A stretch of DNA of 36,652 nt from JAZKAR01 sp040389065 (GTDB lineage Bacteria > Pseudomonadota > Gammaproteobacteria > Burkholderiales > Casimicrobiaceae): NCBI GenBank assembly GCA_040389065.1, contig JAZKAR010000013.1, positions 1-36,652 of the forward strand. The letters are read 5' to 3'. This document shows positions 7,864 through 16,477 of this stretch, one piece after another (positions within the stretch are counted from its first letter, which is position 1; each line of letters starts with the position of its first letter). The notes beneath the pieces were generated by a model. It made no database searches and had not been told where the DNA came from. It worked only from the letters and a program-made list of their open reading frames with translations. A program made the translations under genes and the position numbers.

Positions 7864-9981
7864 TTATAAACTATGTAATGTTTGAGGATGCGTGCGTAAT
7901 AGTTGGGCAAACTGATCTTTATCAATGGGCTTGCTGAAGAAAAAACCCTGAAATTCATCGCAAAGTTTTCCTCGCAGAAAATCATATTGCTCTTGAGTTT
8001 CAACACCTTCAGCAACGACAGTTAAATTGAGATTTTTACCCATATTGATAATGGTTTCAGTTAAAGCTTTATCTTCTTTATCATTTGGAATGTTACGGAT
8101 AAACGAGCGGTCAATTTTAATAACATCAATAGGAAACTGCTTGAGAAGGGCTAAAGAAGAATAACCCATTCCAAAATCGTCAATGGTTAGACAAATTCCC
8201 ATATTCTTTAAGGCTATCATGATTGAAAGGGCTTTGTCAGGAGTATGCATAACCATGCTCTCGGTAATTTCTAGCTCGAGGCAGTGGGCAGATAAACCGC
8301 TTTCACTCAAGGTATCTTTAATATTTTGTAGCAGATGATCATCAGCAAATTGTCGGGGCGATAAATTAACCGATACGCGAATGATAGGTAGGCCTTGATC
8401 TTGCCAAGCTTTATTCTGTTTACAAGCGGTTTCTAATACCCATTTGCCGATAGGTACAATTAAACCTGTTTCTTCAGCAATGGGAATAAAATCATTTGGT
8501 GGCACAATGCCCTGCTCAGGGTGTTTCCACCGTATTAATGCTTCCATACCGCTGATAGCACCCGTCAGTAGATTAATCTTTGCTTGATAGTGCAATATAA
8601 ACTCATTGCGCTCTAAAGCACGCCGCAAGCTTGATTCTAAATTTAGCCGTCGAATGGAGTATTCATTCATATGCGCTGAATAAAGCTGGTAATTGTTTTT
8701 GCCTTGCCCTTTTGCGCGATACAACGCAATATCAGCGTTTTTCATCAGTGTTTCATCATCTTCGCCATCAGTAGGATATACGCCAATGCCAATGCTAGAG
8801 GTTACACGCACTTCTTCATTTAGGAGAGTAAAGGGTTGGGCAACAGTAGTGAGGATTTTTGAAGTAACGGTGCAAATATCACTGGTATCGGCGGTGTCTT
8901 CCAGCAAAATAACAAATTCATCGCCGCCTAACCGCGCTACGGTATCGCTTTTTCGTAAGCAGCCTTGCAACCTGTTAGCGACTTCCTGCAAGAGCACATC
9001 GCCTGCGGCATGACCTAACGTATCGTTAATCATCTTAAAGCGATCGAGGTCAAGAAAAAGCACAGCTAAGGTTTTATGGTAGCGGCGTGCTTGATCGAGT
9101 GCATGGTTCAGAAGTTTTCCAAACAAAAGGCGATTTGGCAGATAGGTTAGGCTATCGTGGTAGGCCAGATATTGAATTCTTTCTTCATCGATTTTGCGTG
9201 TTGTGATGTCGTGGCCTACCCCCCGGTATCCGATAAAATGATGATTGGTGTCGAACAATGGTTTTCCGCTAATAGTAATATAGCGCTTGTCCTGCCCCGG
9301 TGTATTCTTAAAATAGGTAATTTCATGGAGTGTTTTTTGTTCTGTGAGTAGAGTCTGAAATTCATTCCAGCTCATCGTGGCGAGTTGAATGCCCTCAATC
9401 TCCCATAATGATTTGCCTGCGGCGTGTTGCGGGTCAAAACCCGCGCGAGAAATGACATCGCCAGCAAGTAGGGTAAAGCGGTAATCGGCATCGAGTTCCC
9501 AATACCAGTCGGAAGATAATTCGCTTAGATCACGAAAGCGGCGTTCGCTGTATAAAAGTTGCTGTTGCGCTATGCGTAAGGCCAAGTGGGTATTGATACG
9601 CGCAAATAGCTCATCAACCTGAAAAGGTTTCGTTACATAATCAGCCCCGCCTGCTGCAAAACCAGCTACTTTGTGTTTGGTATCGCTCAGGGCTGTCATA
9701 AAAATAATAGGGGTATCTTTAATACCTTCAATGCGTTTTAAACGGCGGCATGTTTCTAGGCCATCAATGCCAGGCATCATAATATCTAAGAGAATAAGAT
9801 CAGGTTTAATGCGTTGCGTTTGCTCAATACATTCTTCTCCATTCTGAGCAACGACAACCTTTAACCCCCGGCTTTCTAGATAAGCTGCCGTGACTTCAAG
9901 ATTAGCTGGAGTGTCATCAACGATAAGAATCGTTAGGTGATTAAAATTAGACGCTGGCAGATTTAAGAGAGGGAGAAGCAT
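7864..9981 (-). CDS. Response regulator with PAS, GGDEF and EAL domains
   Basis: A 705-residue cytoplasmic cyclic-di-GMP protein. Domains in order: receiver (about 15-135; acidic pair D22/D23, phospho-acceptor D66, T96, K118), a PAS-type sensor (about 150-265), diguanylate cyclase (about 275-435; GGDEF 352-356, with the product-inhibition site RKSD at 343-346, five residues before it) and phosphodiesterase (about 445-695; EAL 480-482, N539, E571, DDFGMGYSS 601-609, K622, E658). All catalytic signatures are intact, so both synthesis and hydrolysis are possible. No histidine kinase lies nearby; phosphorylation must come from elsewhere. AAAGGA precedes the ATG at 9981. Confidence 0.95.
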   Translation of the reverse strand: MLLPLLNLPASNFNHLTILIVDDTPANLEVTAAYLESRGLKVVVAQNGEECIEQTQRIKPDLILLDIMMPGIDGLETCRRLKRIEGIKDTPIIFMTALSDTKHKVAGFAAGGADYVTKPFQVDELFARINTHLALRIAQQQLLYSERRFRDLSELSSDWYWELDADYRFTLLAGDVISRAGFDPQHAAGKSLWEIEGIQLATMSWNEFQTLLTEQKTLHEITYFKNTPGQDKRYITISGKPLFDTNHHFIGYRGVGHDITTRKIDEERIQYLAYHDSLTYLPNRLLFGKLLNHALDQARRYHKTLAVLFLDLDRFKMINDTLGHAAGDVLLQEVANRLQGCLRKSDTVARLGGDEFVILLEDTADTSDICTVTSKILTTVAQPFTLLNEEVRVTSSIGIGVYPTDGEDDETLMKNADIALYRAKGQGKNNYQLYSAHMNEYSIRRLNLESSLRRALERNEFILHYQAKINLLTGAISGMEALIRWKHPEQGIVPPNDFIPIAEETGLIVPIGKWVLETACKQNKAWQDQGLPIIRVSVNLSPRQFADDHLLQNIKDTLSESGLSAHCLELEITESMVMHTPDKALSIMIALKNMGICLTIDDFGMGYSSLALLKQFPIDVIKIDRSFIRNIPNDKEDKALTETIINMGKNLNLTVVAEGVETQEQYDFLRGKLCDEFQGFFFSKPIDKDQFAQLLRTHPQTLHSL

Positions 9982-10322
9982 CGCCGTCTATCCTTTGATA
10001 TTTAATGGCTGGATGTGTAGGGTTTATTGCGGTGCAGGGCATACTTATATACGGCGTATCTGTAAAAAACTCTATAAATTAGGCATATCAAATGTTGGTC
10101 GACATGTTTTTAAGAATGTAATTGATACCATAGCCATAGACGAGAAATTTTAAACTTAGAAATTACACATTTGAGTTCACTCAAGACATGCAGTAAACAA
10201 AACTGAAGCGTACGAAAATGTGTTGTAAAAGAAAATTCGACGCTGCTAGTTTATAGTGTTGTGTAGTATTGGAAAAATATACCTGCAAACGTTAGGGTAG
10301 GCACTGTTAAAAGGTAATGACC
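9982..10322. other. Divergent intergenic region
   Basis: About 340 bp between the divergent cyclic-di-GMP gene and the ABM-membrane gene. It must hold promoters for both but I see no clear operator, repeat or RNA structure. Confidence 0.4.
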
Positions 10323-10901
10323 ATGAATACCAGCTTAGCGTCTGAGCAAGAAACTGATAAAGGCGCAACTGCAGTGATTACGCACAAAGTGCGTGAAGAT
10401 AAGCATGAGGAATATGAAAGATGGCTCAATGAAATTGCTCCGCTTTGCAGGGCATCGCCTGGGCATTTAGATTGGCATATCATACGCCCGGTTTTGGGGC
10501 TGACAGAAACATACACAGTCATTATTCGGTTCGATACAAAAGATCATTTGCATGAGTGGATGGAGTCTCCAGCGCGTGCTCAACTGATTAAAAAAGCTCA
10601 ACGATTGTTCGTAACTGGCGACGATTTCTTTATTAGCAGCGGATTAGACTTCTGGTTTACTTCACCAGAAACCAAAACAAAGGTGCCAGTACGCTGGAAG
10701 CAATATTTAATCACGTGGTCAGCTATCTATCCTTTGGTACTGGGTGTGTCATTCGTTGTTACCTCTGCATTGCATTATCTAAAGATTCCAGATAATCGAT
10801 TTTCTACGACATTAGTTGTTACAGGAATCGTGGTTTTTTTCATGGTATATATTGTTATGCCTCACTATACGAAGCTAATGCAGCGATGGTTATTTAAGTG
10901 A
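10323..10901 (+). CDS. ABM domain protein with C-terminal membrane anchor
   Basis: About 192 residues. The first half is an antibiotic-biosynthesis-monooxygenase-type dimeric barrel (ATAVITHKVREDKHEEYERWL, GHLDWHIIRP, TYTVIIRFDTKDHLHEWMES). The second half has two transmembrane helices (about 127-150 and 160-180) and a short basic tail. This barrel-plus-two-helix architecture recurs in uncharacterised bacterial proteins. It should face the cytoplasm at the inner membrane. Two ATGs are close: 10317 is only 2-3 nt after AAAGG, so I choose 10323, with about 8 nt spacing. The reaction is unknown. Confidence 0.8.
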   Translation: MNTSLASEQETDKGATAVITHKVREDKHEEYERWLNEIAPLCRASPGHLDWHIIRPVLGLTETYTVIIRFDTKDHLHEWMESPARAQLIKKAQRLFVTGDDFFISSGLDFWFTSPETKTKVPVRWKQYLITWSAIYPLVLGVSFVVTSALHYLKIPDNRFSTTLVVTGIVVFFMVYIVMPHYTKLMQRWLFK

Positions 10902-11176
10902 AGTCAGCAGGTTTTATAATAAGTTCTAATAAGATAGTAAGACAAAAATAGATATTTTTTTACTAATGAGCTTTAATAATTCTATAATCGCTCTTATAAA
11001 TTTTTTTAAGTTTATTATTTTTATTGGTTAGCCTATAGGGAAAATTTGATTGTTTAATCAGAATATTAACTTTGGATCAATAAATAATTTAAAGTAAAAG
11101 TACTTTGATACTGCTCTATTTTCATTGCTGACTAAATAAGACATTAAAAATTTTAGAAATAATATAAAGGGTATGT

Positions 11177-11962
11177 ATGAAAATATTAAGAGTTTTTAAT
11201 ATCTTTATAGTTTGTTTAATAGGTATGGGCGTTACTATTTCTTATGCGTCAGATGTTAAGCTATCTCCTAATGAGCGTATTGGATTATTGGTGGATGTAC
11301 GTAACGTGCCCGTACATAGCCACGGTGCAGCAAGCCTATTAGCGAGAGATACCCATCGAGAATACCCTTTTGACTGGAAAATAACAAACTACCTAATTGA
11401 TCAATTTACTAAAAAAGTACAGGCGAGTACGCAGTTTCAAGTTGTTAACTTGGCAGAGCACGGTATAGTACTAACCGATGTCACAAGGTTGATAGGGCGC
11501 AACGATAAAACTTGGGTAATAAACCCAGAAAAAGAAGCCATCATAGATCGTCTTCAAAAAGATTTTAATATTAGAACCCTTGTCGTGCTTAGTTCTTCTA
11601 GTGATAAAATAATGATAAATGGGTGTGCTCCTTTTCCTTTTTTTTGTAGATATACCAATGGTATTAGTACAGGGCTTTATACGCGCCGAGCAATGTTTGG
11701 CCTTGAATATTTTGCAGTGGCAGATATTATTGCTGATATACCAATTCTTGATGCACCCATAAATCTTGCTTATTCCGATGCTATGATTAAAGCTCAAAAA
11801 ACCATGATCAAACCATTACCAGCATTTAAAAAACCTGTGAACATTAAAGCTATATCAGAAGAAGAATGGCAACCAGTGAGGCTTGCTGTTGAGCAATCTA
11901 TTGATAATTATATAGATGCAGTTATAAAAGAGTTAGTTCAAGTTACATTTAAGAGTCAGTAA
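11177..11962 (+). CDS. Secreted protein of unknown function
   Basis: A 261-residue protein with a Sec signal peptide (hydrophobic 8-22, cleavage probably after SYA at about 25). The mature part starts near SDVKLSPNERIGLLVDVRNVP and contains a paired cysteine segment (GCAPFPFFCRY), probably a disulfide. Alternating short strands and helices are visible but I recognise no domain. AAAGGG stands about 6 nt before the ATG. The next gene starts 29 bp downstream with its own AGGA site, so the two are probably co-transcribed. Confidence 0.7.
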   Translation: MKILRVFNIFIVCLIGMGVTISYASDVKLSPNERIGLLVDVRNVPVHSHGAASLLARDTHREYPFDWKITNYLIDQFTKKVQASTQFQVVNLAEHGIVLTDVTRLIGRNDKTWVINPEKEAIIDRLQKDFNIRTLVVLSSSSDKIMINGCAPFPFFCRYTNGISTGLYTRRAMFGLEYFAVADIIADIPILDAPINLAYSDAMIKAQKTMIKPLPAFKKPVNIKAISEEEWQPVRLAVEQSIDNYIDAVIKELVQVTFKSQ

Positions 11963-11991
11963 TAAAAATATATAATACTAGGATTATGTAA

Positions 11992-12453
11992 ATGGAAATA
12001 GTAAAAGATTTTTCAACATTAATTGGTGTGCTAATTGCGCTTTGGGGATTTTATAGAGGCTTTAGTGAATTTATACTTCAAGGTAAACAAAAACGAGCAG
12101 AAATGTTCCTCAAAAAACAAGGCGAATATTTTGAAAATGCGTCTTTTAATGAAATTAGAGGGCTTCTTGAAACAGATGATTTGAAACTACAAGATATAGG
12201 ATTTGAGGAAAAGCGTGCGTATTTAACGTTTTTTGAGGAAATTGCTGTACTTAAAAATAGTAGATTAATTAATGGTAACTTAACCTATTATATGTTTGGA
12301 TATTATGCTACTAGGTGTCTGGAAAGTAAAAATTTCTGGTTAAATATTAATAAAGATAATATTTTTTGGCATGTTTTTTTGCACTTTGCGGCGGATATGC
12401 AGTATCGTCTTCGTTCAAATAATGAAGTTGTTAAATATAAAATTGAATTTTAA
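11992..12453 (+). CDS. Membrane-anchored protein of unknown function
   Basis: A 153-residue protein with one N-terminal hydrophobic helix (STLIGVLIALWGFYRGFSEFI) followed by a basic, helix-rich cytoplasmic part with many aromatic residues (YLTFFEEIAVL, YYMFGYYATRCL, IFWHVFLHFAADM). The layout recalls small membrane-anchored proteins such as the DUF4760 type, but I cannot assign it. AGGA at about 11980 is well placed. It appears paired with the secreted protein upstream. A bidirectional hairpin follows at 12517-12558. Confidence 0.65.
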   Translation: MEIVKDFSTLIGVLIALWGFYRGFSEFILQGKQKRAEMFLKKQGEYFENASFNEIRGLLETDDLKLQDIGFEEKRAYLTFFEEIAVLKNSRLINGNLTYYMFGYYATRCLESKNFWLNINKDNIFWHVFLHFAADMQYRLRSNNEVVKYKIEF

Positions 12454-12516
12454 TTTTTTCATCTAGCGTTGCGCTCATAGCCCATTATTAATGTTGCATA
12501 GCGGCTTATCTTAATC

Positions 12517-12558
12517 CCGGTTGTGCCGCATATTTTCGGTAAATAACGGCACAACTGG
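12517..12558. terminator. Bidirectional terminator-like hairpin
   Basis: CCGGTTGTGCCG (12517-12528) pairs with CGGCACAACTGG (12547-12558), 12 bp with one wobble and an 18-nt loop. It lies exactly between two convergent genes ending at 12453 and 12570. A T-run is weak on either side, so termination is inferred from position. Confidence 0.6.
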
Positions 12559-12569
12559 CATCGATTGCT

Positions 12570-13439
12570 CTATTCAAATTTAACGATAAACTCAACATTT
12601 CGGCTAAAGGTAACATTCGCACCAATTCCGAGAATGTTAAGCTTTCCGTTTTTCAGTTGTAAATAATGGCCTGGAGCTTTTATTTTTACTTTGGCATCAG
12701 TCGAAGGCAAAGTAAGCGTATCGCTTTGGCTAGCTGCCCTAAATGCCTGGTTAGCAGTGAAACCATTTAAGGCACGAAACGGTAAGCCTACAGGATCACT
12801 AATTGTACGCGTATTGATGGCAGCTGGCCCGGTTGCTTCGGCTTCAAATTTAAAACCGATGGCTGAATCTTCAATGTTAAAGGAAAAATGCAGCATTCCT
12901 TGGTCTTCTTCAACCTTAACTTTTACGTTAGCCTGGCGTGCAGCGCCTGGGCCAAAAGCTGCATTTAGCATGTCGATATCTGAAGAAGCTTCAAACATTG
13001 GAAAAACAAGTTCAGTGCGCGGTGTGGAAAGATTATAGTTAATAGCTGTAGTTGACATCAGCAACGCCGAAGTAGGGCCATAAGTGGGGCCGCCAGCGGT
13101 CGGTTGAAAGCGTTGATCAAGAAACAGGCTAAGCGTTACTGTTCCAGCGTTTGAGTTCGATGGTGCGGCTACAGGTACGAAGCCAGGGGGTAATATGGCT
13201 TGCAGTTGGTTTAGCGGCACTAAAACAGGAATAGCAACCTGATACGTTCTTACGCTACGATAAGTATAGCCAGAGAGTAACGGAGAGGTAGGAGCCTGAG
13301 TGCCTAAAGTGGCTGCATCATAATCATACGTTGGGGCTTCAGCGCTCGATGCAGGGGCAGCCGTGAACGATGATGCTATTGCAAGTAATGCACATTTGAA
13401 AACAAAGGTGTGGCGCCCAAATAGTAATTTTTTTTTCAT
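12570..13439 (-). CDS. Secreted acetoacetate-decarboxylase-like protein
   Basis: A 289-residue protein with a long Sec signal peptide (basic start, hydrophobic 13-28, cleavage near ASSA at about 33). The body has the beta-rich pattern of the acetoacetate decarboxylase superfamily: PVLVPLNQLQAILPPGF, a VTLSLFLDQRF strand, TPRTELVFPMFEASSD, and a C-terminal LGIG. In true decarboxylases the RELVFP-like region is followed by the Schiff-base lysine; here Met and Phe occupy that place, so the activity is doubtful. Secretion is unusual for the family. A palindromic repeat element lies upstream. Confidence 0.7.
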   Translation of the reverse strand: MKKKLLFGRHTFVFKCALLAIASSFTAAPASSAEAPTYDYDAATLGTQAPTSPLLSGYTYRSVRTYQVAIPVLVPLNQLQAILPPGFVPVAAPSNSNAGTVTLSLFLDQRFQPTAGGPTYGPTSALLMSTTAINYNLSTPRTELVFPMFEASSDIDMLNAAFGPGAARQANVKVKVEEDQGMLHFSFNIEDSAIGFKFEAEATGPAAINTRTISDPVGLPFRALNGFTANQAFRAASQSDTLTLPSTDAKVKIKAPGHYLQLKNGKLNILGIGANVTFSRNVEFIVKFE

Positions 13440-13484
13440 AAGTTTCTTAAATGTAAATTAAACATATTAATAAGATAAAATATT

Positions 13485-13600
13485 TAGAAGTTATACAGTT
13501 TGACTCTCTCGGCGTGTTGGCAACTTACCGTATTCGTATACTGTTTGGATATACGTTCAACTGCGCATGCCTTGAGTGAGCGCAACTAACTAATCTTCTA
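13485..13600 (+). repeat. Palindromic repeat element, copy 2 (diverged)
   Basis: A 116-bp member of the same family as 4586-4702. Left arm 13485-13506 (TAGAAGTTATACAGTTTGAC), right arm 13578-13600, more diverged than in the other copies. The inner CTCTCGGCGTGTTGGCAACTT matches copies 1 and 3 in the same orientation. It sits between xseB and the upstream end of the decarboxylase-like gene. Confidence 0.65.
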
Positions 13601-13680
13601 ATTCTATTACTCTAAAAATTTCAAATAACGTTGAATGGTATATCAAGATGTTTAATCAACATACGAAAAAAACTATTTTT

Positions 13681-13890
13681 TTAATTTGCTTCAGGTTCTT
13701 CTTTTAAATGTTGCTCTAATGCCACGCGCACGGCCTCAATACGCTCTTTACATACCCGATAGGCAGCTGCGCTTTGCTCTACGATAGGTACAAGACTATC
13801 GATATCAAGATCATCTTGTTTGCGTAACTTTTCTGCGTTGTTTTGTAATGTTCTATACGCCTCATTGAAACCAGTTGCTGTTTCAGTCAT
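13681..13890 (-). CDS. xseB: Exodeoxyribonuclease VII small subunit
   Basis: A 69-residue, helical, acidic protein with the XseB pattern: FNEAYRTLQNNAEKLRKQDDLDIDSLVPIVEQS followed by AAYRVCKERIEAV. XseB binds several copies per XseA to form exonuclease VII, which degrades single-stranded DNA to short oligonucleotides. It follows xseA with a 1-base overlap (TAATG at 13892-13888), so the two are translationally coupled. AGGAGA supplies the ribosome binding site. Length is normal for the family. Confidence 0.92.
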   Translation of the reverse strand: MTETATGFNEAYRTLQNNAEKLRKQDDLDIDSLVPIVEQSAAAYRVCKERIEAVRVALEQHLKEEPEAN

Positions 13891-15757
13891 TACATTCTCC
13901 TGTTTTGAACAGTGATCGACCCATCTTTAAATTCGATCCTTAACGTACTATGCTTTTCAGCTTCTGCCTTTGATGAAATTGGCTTGCCTTCTGCTTGTTT
14001 AAGTCCTGCTTCTGGGTTANNNNNNNNNNNNNNNNNNNNNNNNNNNNNNNNNNNNNNNNNNNNNNNNNNNNNNNNNNNNNNNNNNNNNNNNNNNNNNNNN
14101 NNNNNNNNNNNNNNNNNNNTATAATAGCAAACCCTCGCCTAAGAGTAGGTGCAACTCCATGAGCCAAAATCTCTTCCATTAATTCTTTTGAATGTGTTTC
14201 TGCTCGTATAAGATTTTTTTTCGCGAAGAAATTTACATCGCCAAGATGACGCTTAATGTCAGATATTCCTTCTTCTACAATAGACGATGCTGCATTTGCC
14301 ACACGCATCCACCGATCTTGTATATGCTCATCGATACCATCAATTGTGCGCCGGGCTGCGAGGTGAATAGCTTCGTGTGCATGCTCAATGTTAGTAACTG
14401 CAGTTGTTAGTGTAGTGTAAGTGCGGTCTTTCATTCTCATCAGTACGTTATCTATATTTCTTTGAGCAATAGTAAGAGACAGTAGCGCGGCTGATGAAAT
14501 GGCTGTGTGAGTTGCTGTGATTTTTAGTGTGGCTACATCAAGCAGGGCAACAGCTTCTGTATTTACGTGATGAAGATGTGTTTCTGTTGCAAAAGAGGCG
14601 TTGCTCAGGCGTTTATCAACACTGCTTCTAATAGTATCTTTAAGGTATATAGCTTTTGATTCTGCGTTACTCAGCCGTGTGATTGCGGTATGCCGAATTT
14701 CATCCCAATGTGCTAATGCATGCTTAGCATTTAACGCTATCGTCTGCGCTATGTGAAAAATAACTTTGCTTGGCGTTCCAAAATTCTTATGTGCATATTC
14801 ATCAAGAATAGTGGAATCTCGTTCATGACCAATTCCTGTATAAATGGGCACAGGAAAACGGCATACCATTCTTGCTAACAGCTCATCATTTAACCAATGC
14901 AAATCAGCTGCTGCGCCACCTCCACGAATAATCACCAGTACATCAATGGCTGTTTGCGTGTGGTAGGTATTTGCGTCTATAAAAGCTTGTTTCAGGGTTG
15001 CCTGTGTTTGATCACCTTGAAAGGTGGCGTAGAAATAAATGAATTGGCATAAGCCCGCTTGAGAAAGACGATCAGCTTCTACTTTAAAGTCTTCAAGACC
15101 AGCTGCGTTTGAAGGTGCAATGACTGCTACACGAAAGAAATCTTTAGGAGGTGCAAGAGATTTATTCTTATGAGCATAACCCTTAGAGTGAATAAGTTCG
15201 CGAATTCTTTTAAGTTTGGCCTCCATATCGCCTAATGTATAACGCGGATCTATATCTGAAATAACTAAGCAGAAGCCAAATTGCGCATCAAACATAGGCT
15301 GTGCATACGCTAAAATTTTAATGCCGCTTACCAATTGAGAGTGAGTGGCTGTAAAGAATTTGTTATTCAGGCTGTTGGCCTGCCGCTTCCAGATAACTGC
15401 TTTGCATTTAGAGATTTCATTACCGGCAGAGTCTCTATCGATGGCAACCAGATATAAGTGCCCATTATTTGCTCGAATTTCAGAGATCTCAAAGCGTACC
15501 CATTCAGGGTGAGAAAAAGCCTGATGGATAGCGCCTTCTGTTCGCTTCAGAAGAGCGGTTAGCGTAATGCCAGGAGAGGCAGAAGAGATGTCGGGAATGA
15601 TAGCCAAGCGTTTACGCGTCGGTAGAATCCAAGCAGCAAATACCGTAGCAGACATTTCATCAGGCACAAATATTTTTCCGCTACTTTTTTCAAGGCGTGC
15701 GCCTAACGCTAACACACGCTCGCGGTCTTTAAGCTTAACATCTAAATAAATCGTCAT
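13890..15757 (-). CDS. xseA: Exodeoxyribonuclease VII large subunit (spans assembly gap)
   Basis: Nuclease subunit of exonuclease VII. From the N terminus: an extra module at about 2-49 (YLDVKLKDRERVLALGARLE and a later VPDE) resembling DUF5710; the OB-fold DNA-binding region (about 62-170); catalytic core with RGGG 278-281, DLHWLNDELLAR 285-296 and GIGHERDSTILDEY then GTPS 308-330; a long coiled-coil arm. A C-terminal tail with LRIEFKDGSITVQ lies beyond the N gap in another frame and ends in the TAA that overlaps the xseB start. The whole is about 620 residues, against 456 in E. coli. The true end is therefore 13890, and the real gap length is not 100. Confidence 0.85.
14020..14119. other. 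Assembly gap of 100 N
   Basis: Exactly 100 unknown bases inside xseA, a conventional scaffold placeholder. Frame continuity from the catalytic part to the C-terminal tail requires a true length of 2 modulo 3, so 100 cannot be the real size. Confidence 0.95.
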
Positions 15758-15872
15758 CGTTCATATTCCCGTCTTTTGAATCAGGAAATCAAGATGGAAA
15801 GTTTCTCTTCTTCAGCGCTGTTTGGCAAGATGTTTCTGGGGTTAGCGTTTAGGGGCGATTAATGAGTGCTTT

Positions 15873-16010
15873 ATGTGCAATTTATGGGCAGTTAAAGAAC
15901 AACTGAAAATCAACAGAAGCGCAATTAATACACAAGTAGAGCGCATTATTAAAAAAGATGAAAATAACGCATCTATATTATGCTATACACCAAATGTTAC
16001 GAGGCCTTGA
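15873..16010 (+). pseudogene. Small coding-like frame, possible remnant
   Basis: ATG-initiated 45-codon frame beginning MCNLWAVKEQLKINRSAINT and overlapping the end of the VOC gene on the other strand by 28 bp. Composition is protein-like. The MCNL start recalls SRAP (YedK/HMCES) proteins, whose Cys2 is catalytic, but nothing after it supports that. It could be a fossil or chance. The rest of 15758-15982 has no gene. Confidence 0.2.
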
Positions 16011-16405
16011 TGATCGATTTTCCACGCAGGGTTCCAAGCAATTTCCCACGCATGCCCATCAGGGTCAGCTATATAACCGCGATAACCTCCGTGCTTAGGG
16101 GCATCTGCATCTCTTAATATTTTTCCGCCAGATTCGGCTAGATGGTTAATTAATGTATCGACTGCCTCACGGCTTGAAACATTGTGGGCTAAAGCAAATG
16201 CTCCGGGTCTTTGTAAGCCTGATTGCTGTTGATCCTCTTCTAATTTAGACTGAAGCCAGGTTCCTAAGACAAAACCGTTCATCTGATAGAAAGCAATTTC
16301 TTCATTTTCAAAAACGGGTAGCCAGCCAAATCCATTTACGTAAAATGCCCGCGAGCGTGAAAGATCAGCAATGCCGAGTGTAATAACAGAAATTTGTTGC
16401 TGCAT
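15983..16405 (-). CDS. VOC family (glyoxalase/bleomycin-resistance fold) protein
   Basis: A 140-residue protein with the paired beta-alpha-beta-beta-beta units of the vicinal oxygen chelate superfamily: ISVITLGIADLSRSRAFYVNGFGW at the start and GYRGYIADPDGHAWEIAWNP near the end, the latter carrying the conserved metal-ligand glutamate position (E in WEIAW). Members include glyoxalases, dioxygenases and antibiotic-sequestering proteins; which applies here is unknown. Divergent from the YjiA-type gene, with a 72-bp shared promoter region. Confidence 0.88.
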   Translation of the reverse strand: MQQQISVITLGIADLSRSRAFYVNGFGWLPVFENEEIAFYQMNGFVLGTWLQSKLEEDQQQSGLQRPGAFALAHNVSSREAVDTLINHLAESGGKILRDADAPKHGGYRGYIADPDGHAWEIAWNPAWKIDHQGLVTFGV

Positions 16406-16477
16406 AGTGCTTGCTCCTCTTACTGTTTAGGTTTGTATGGCACTTTCACTATTTTTATTTTACTCAGGAATAATTTC

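Noticed and set aside
13940..14020. C-terminal tail of XseA in the frame that reads through the N run
   Set aside because: The tail in that frame is not XseA-like. The alternative frame gives the conserved LRIEFKDGSITVQ end and a stop coupled to xseB.
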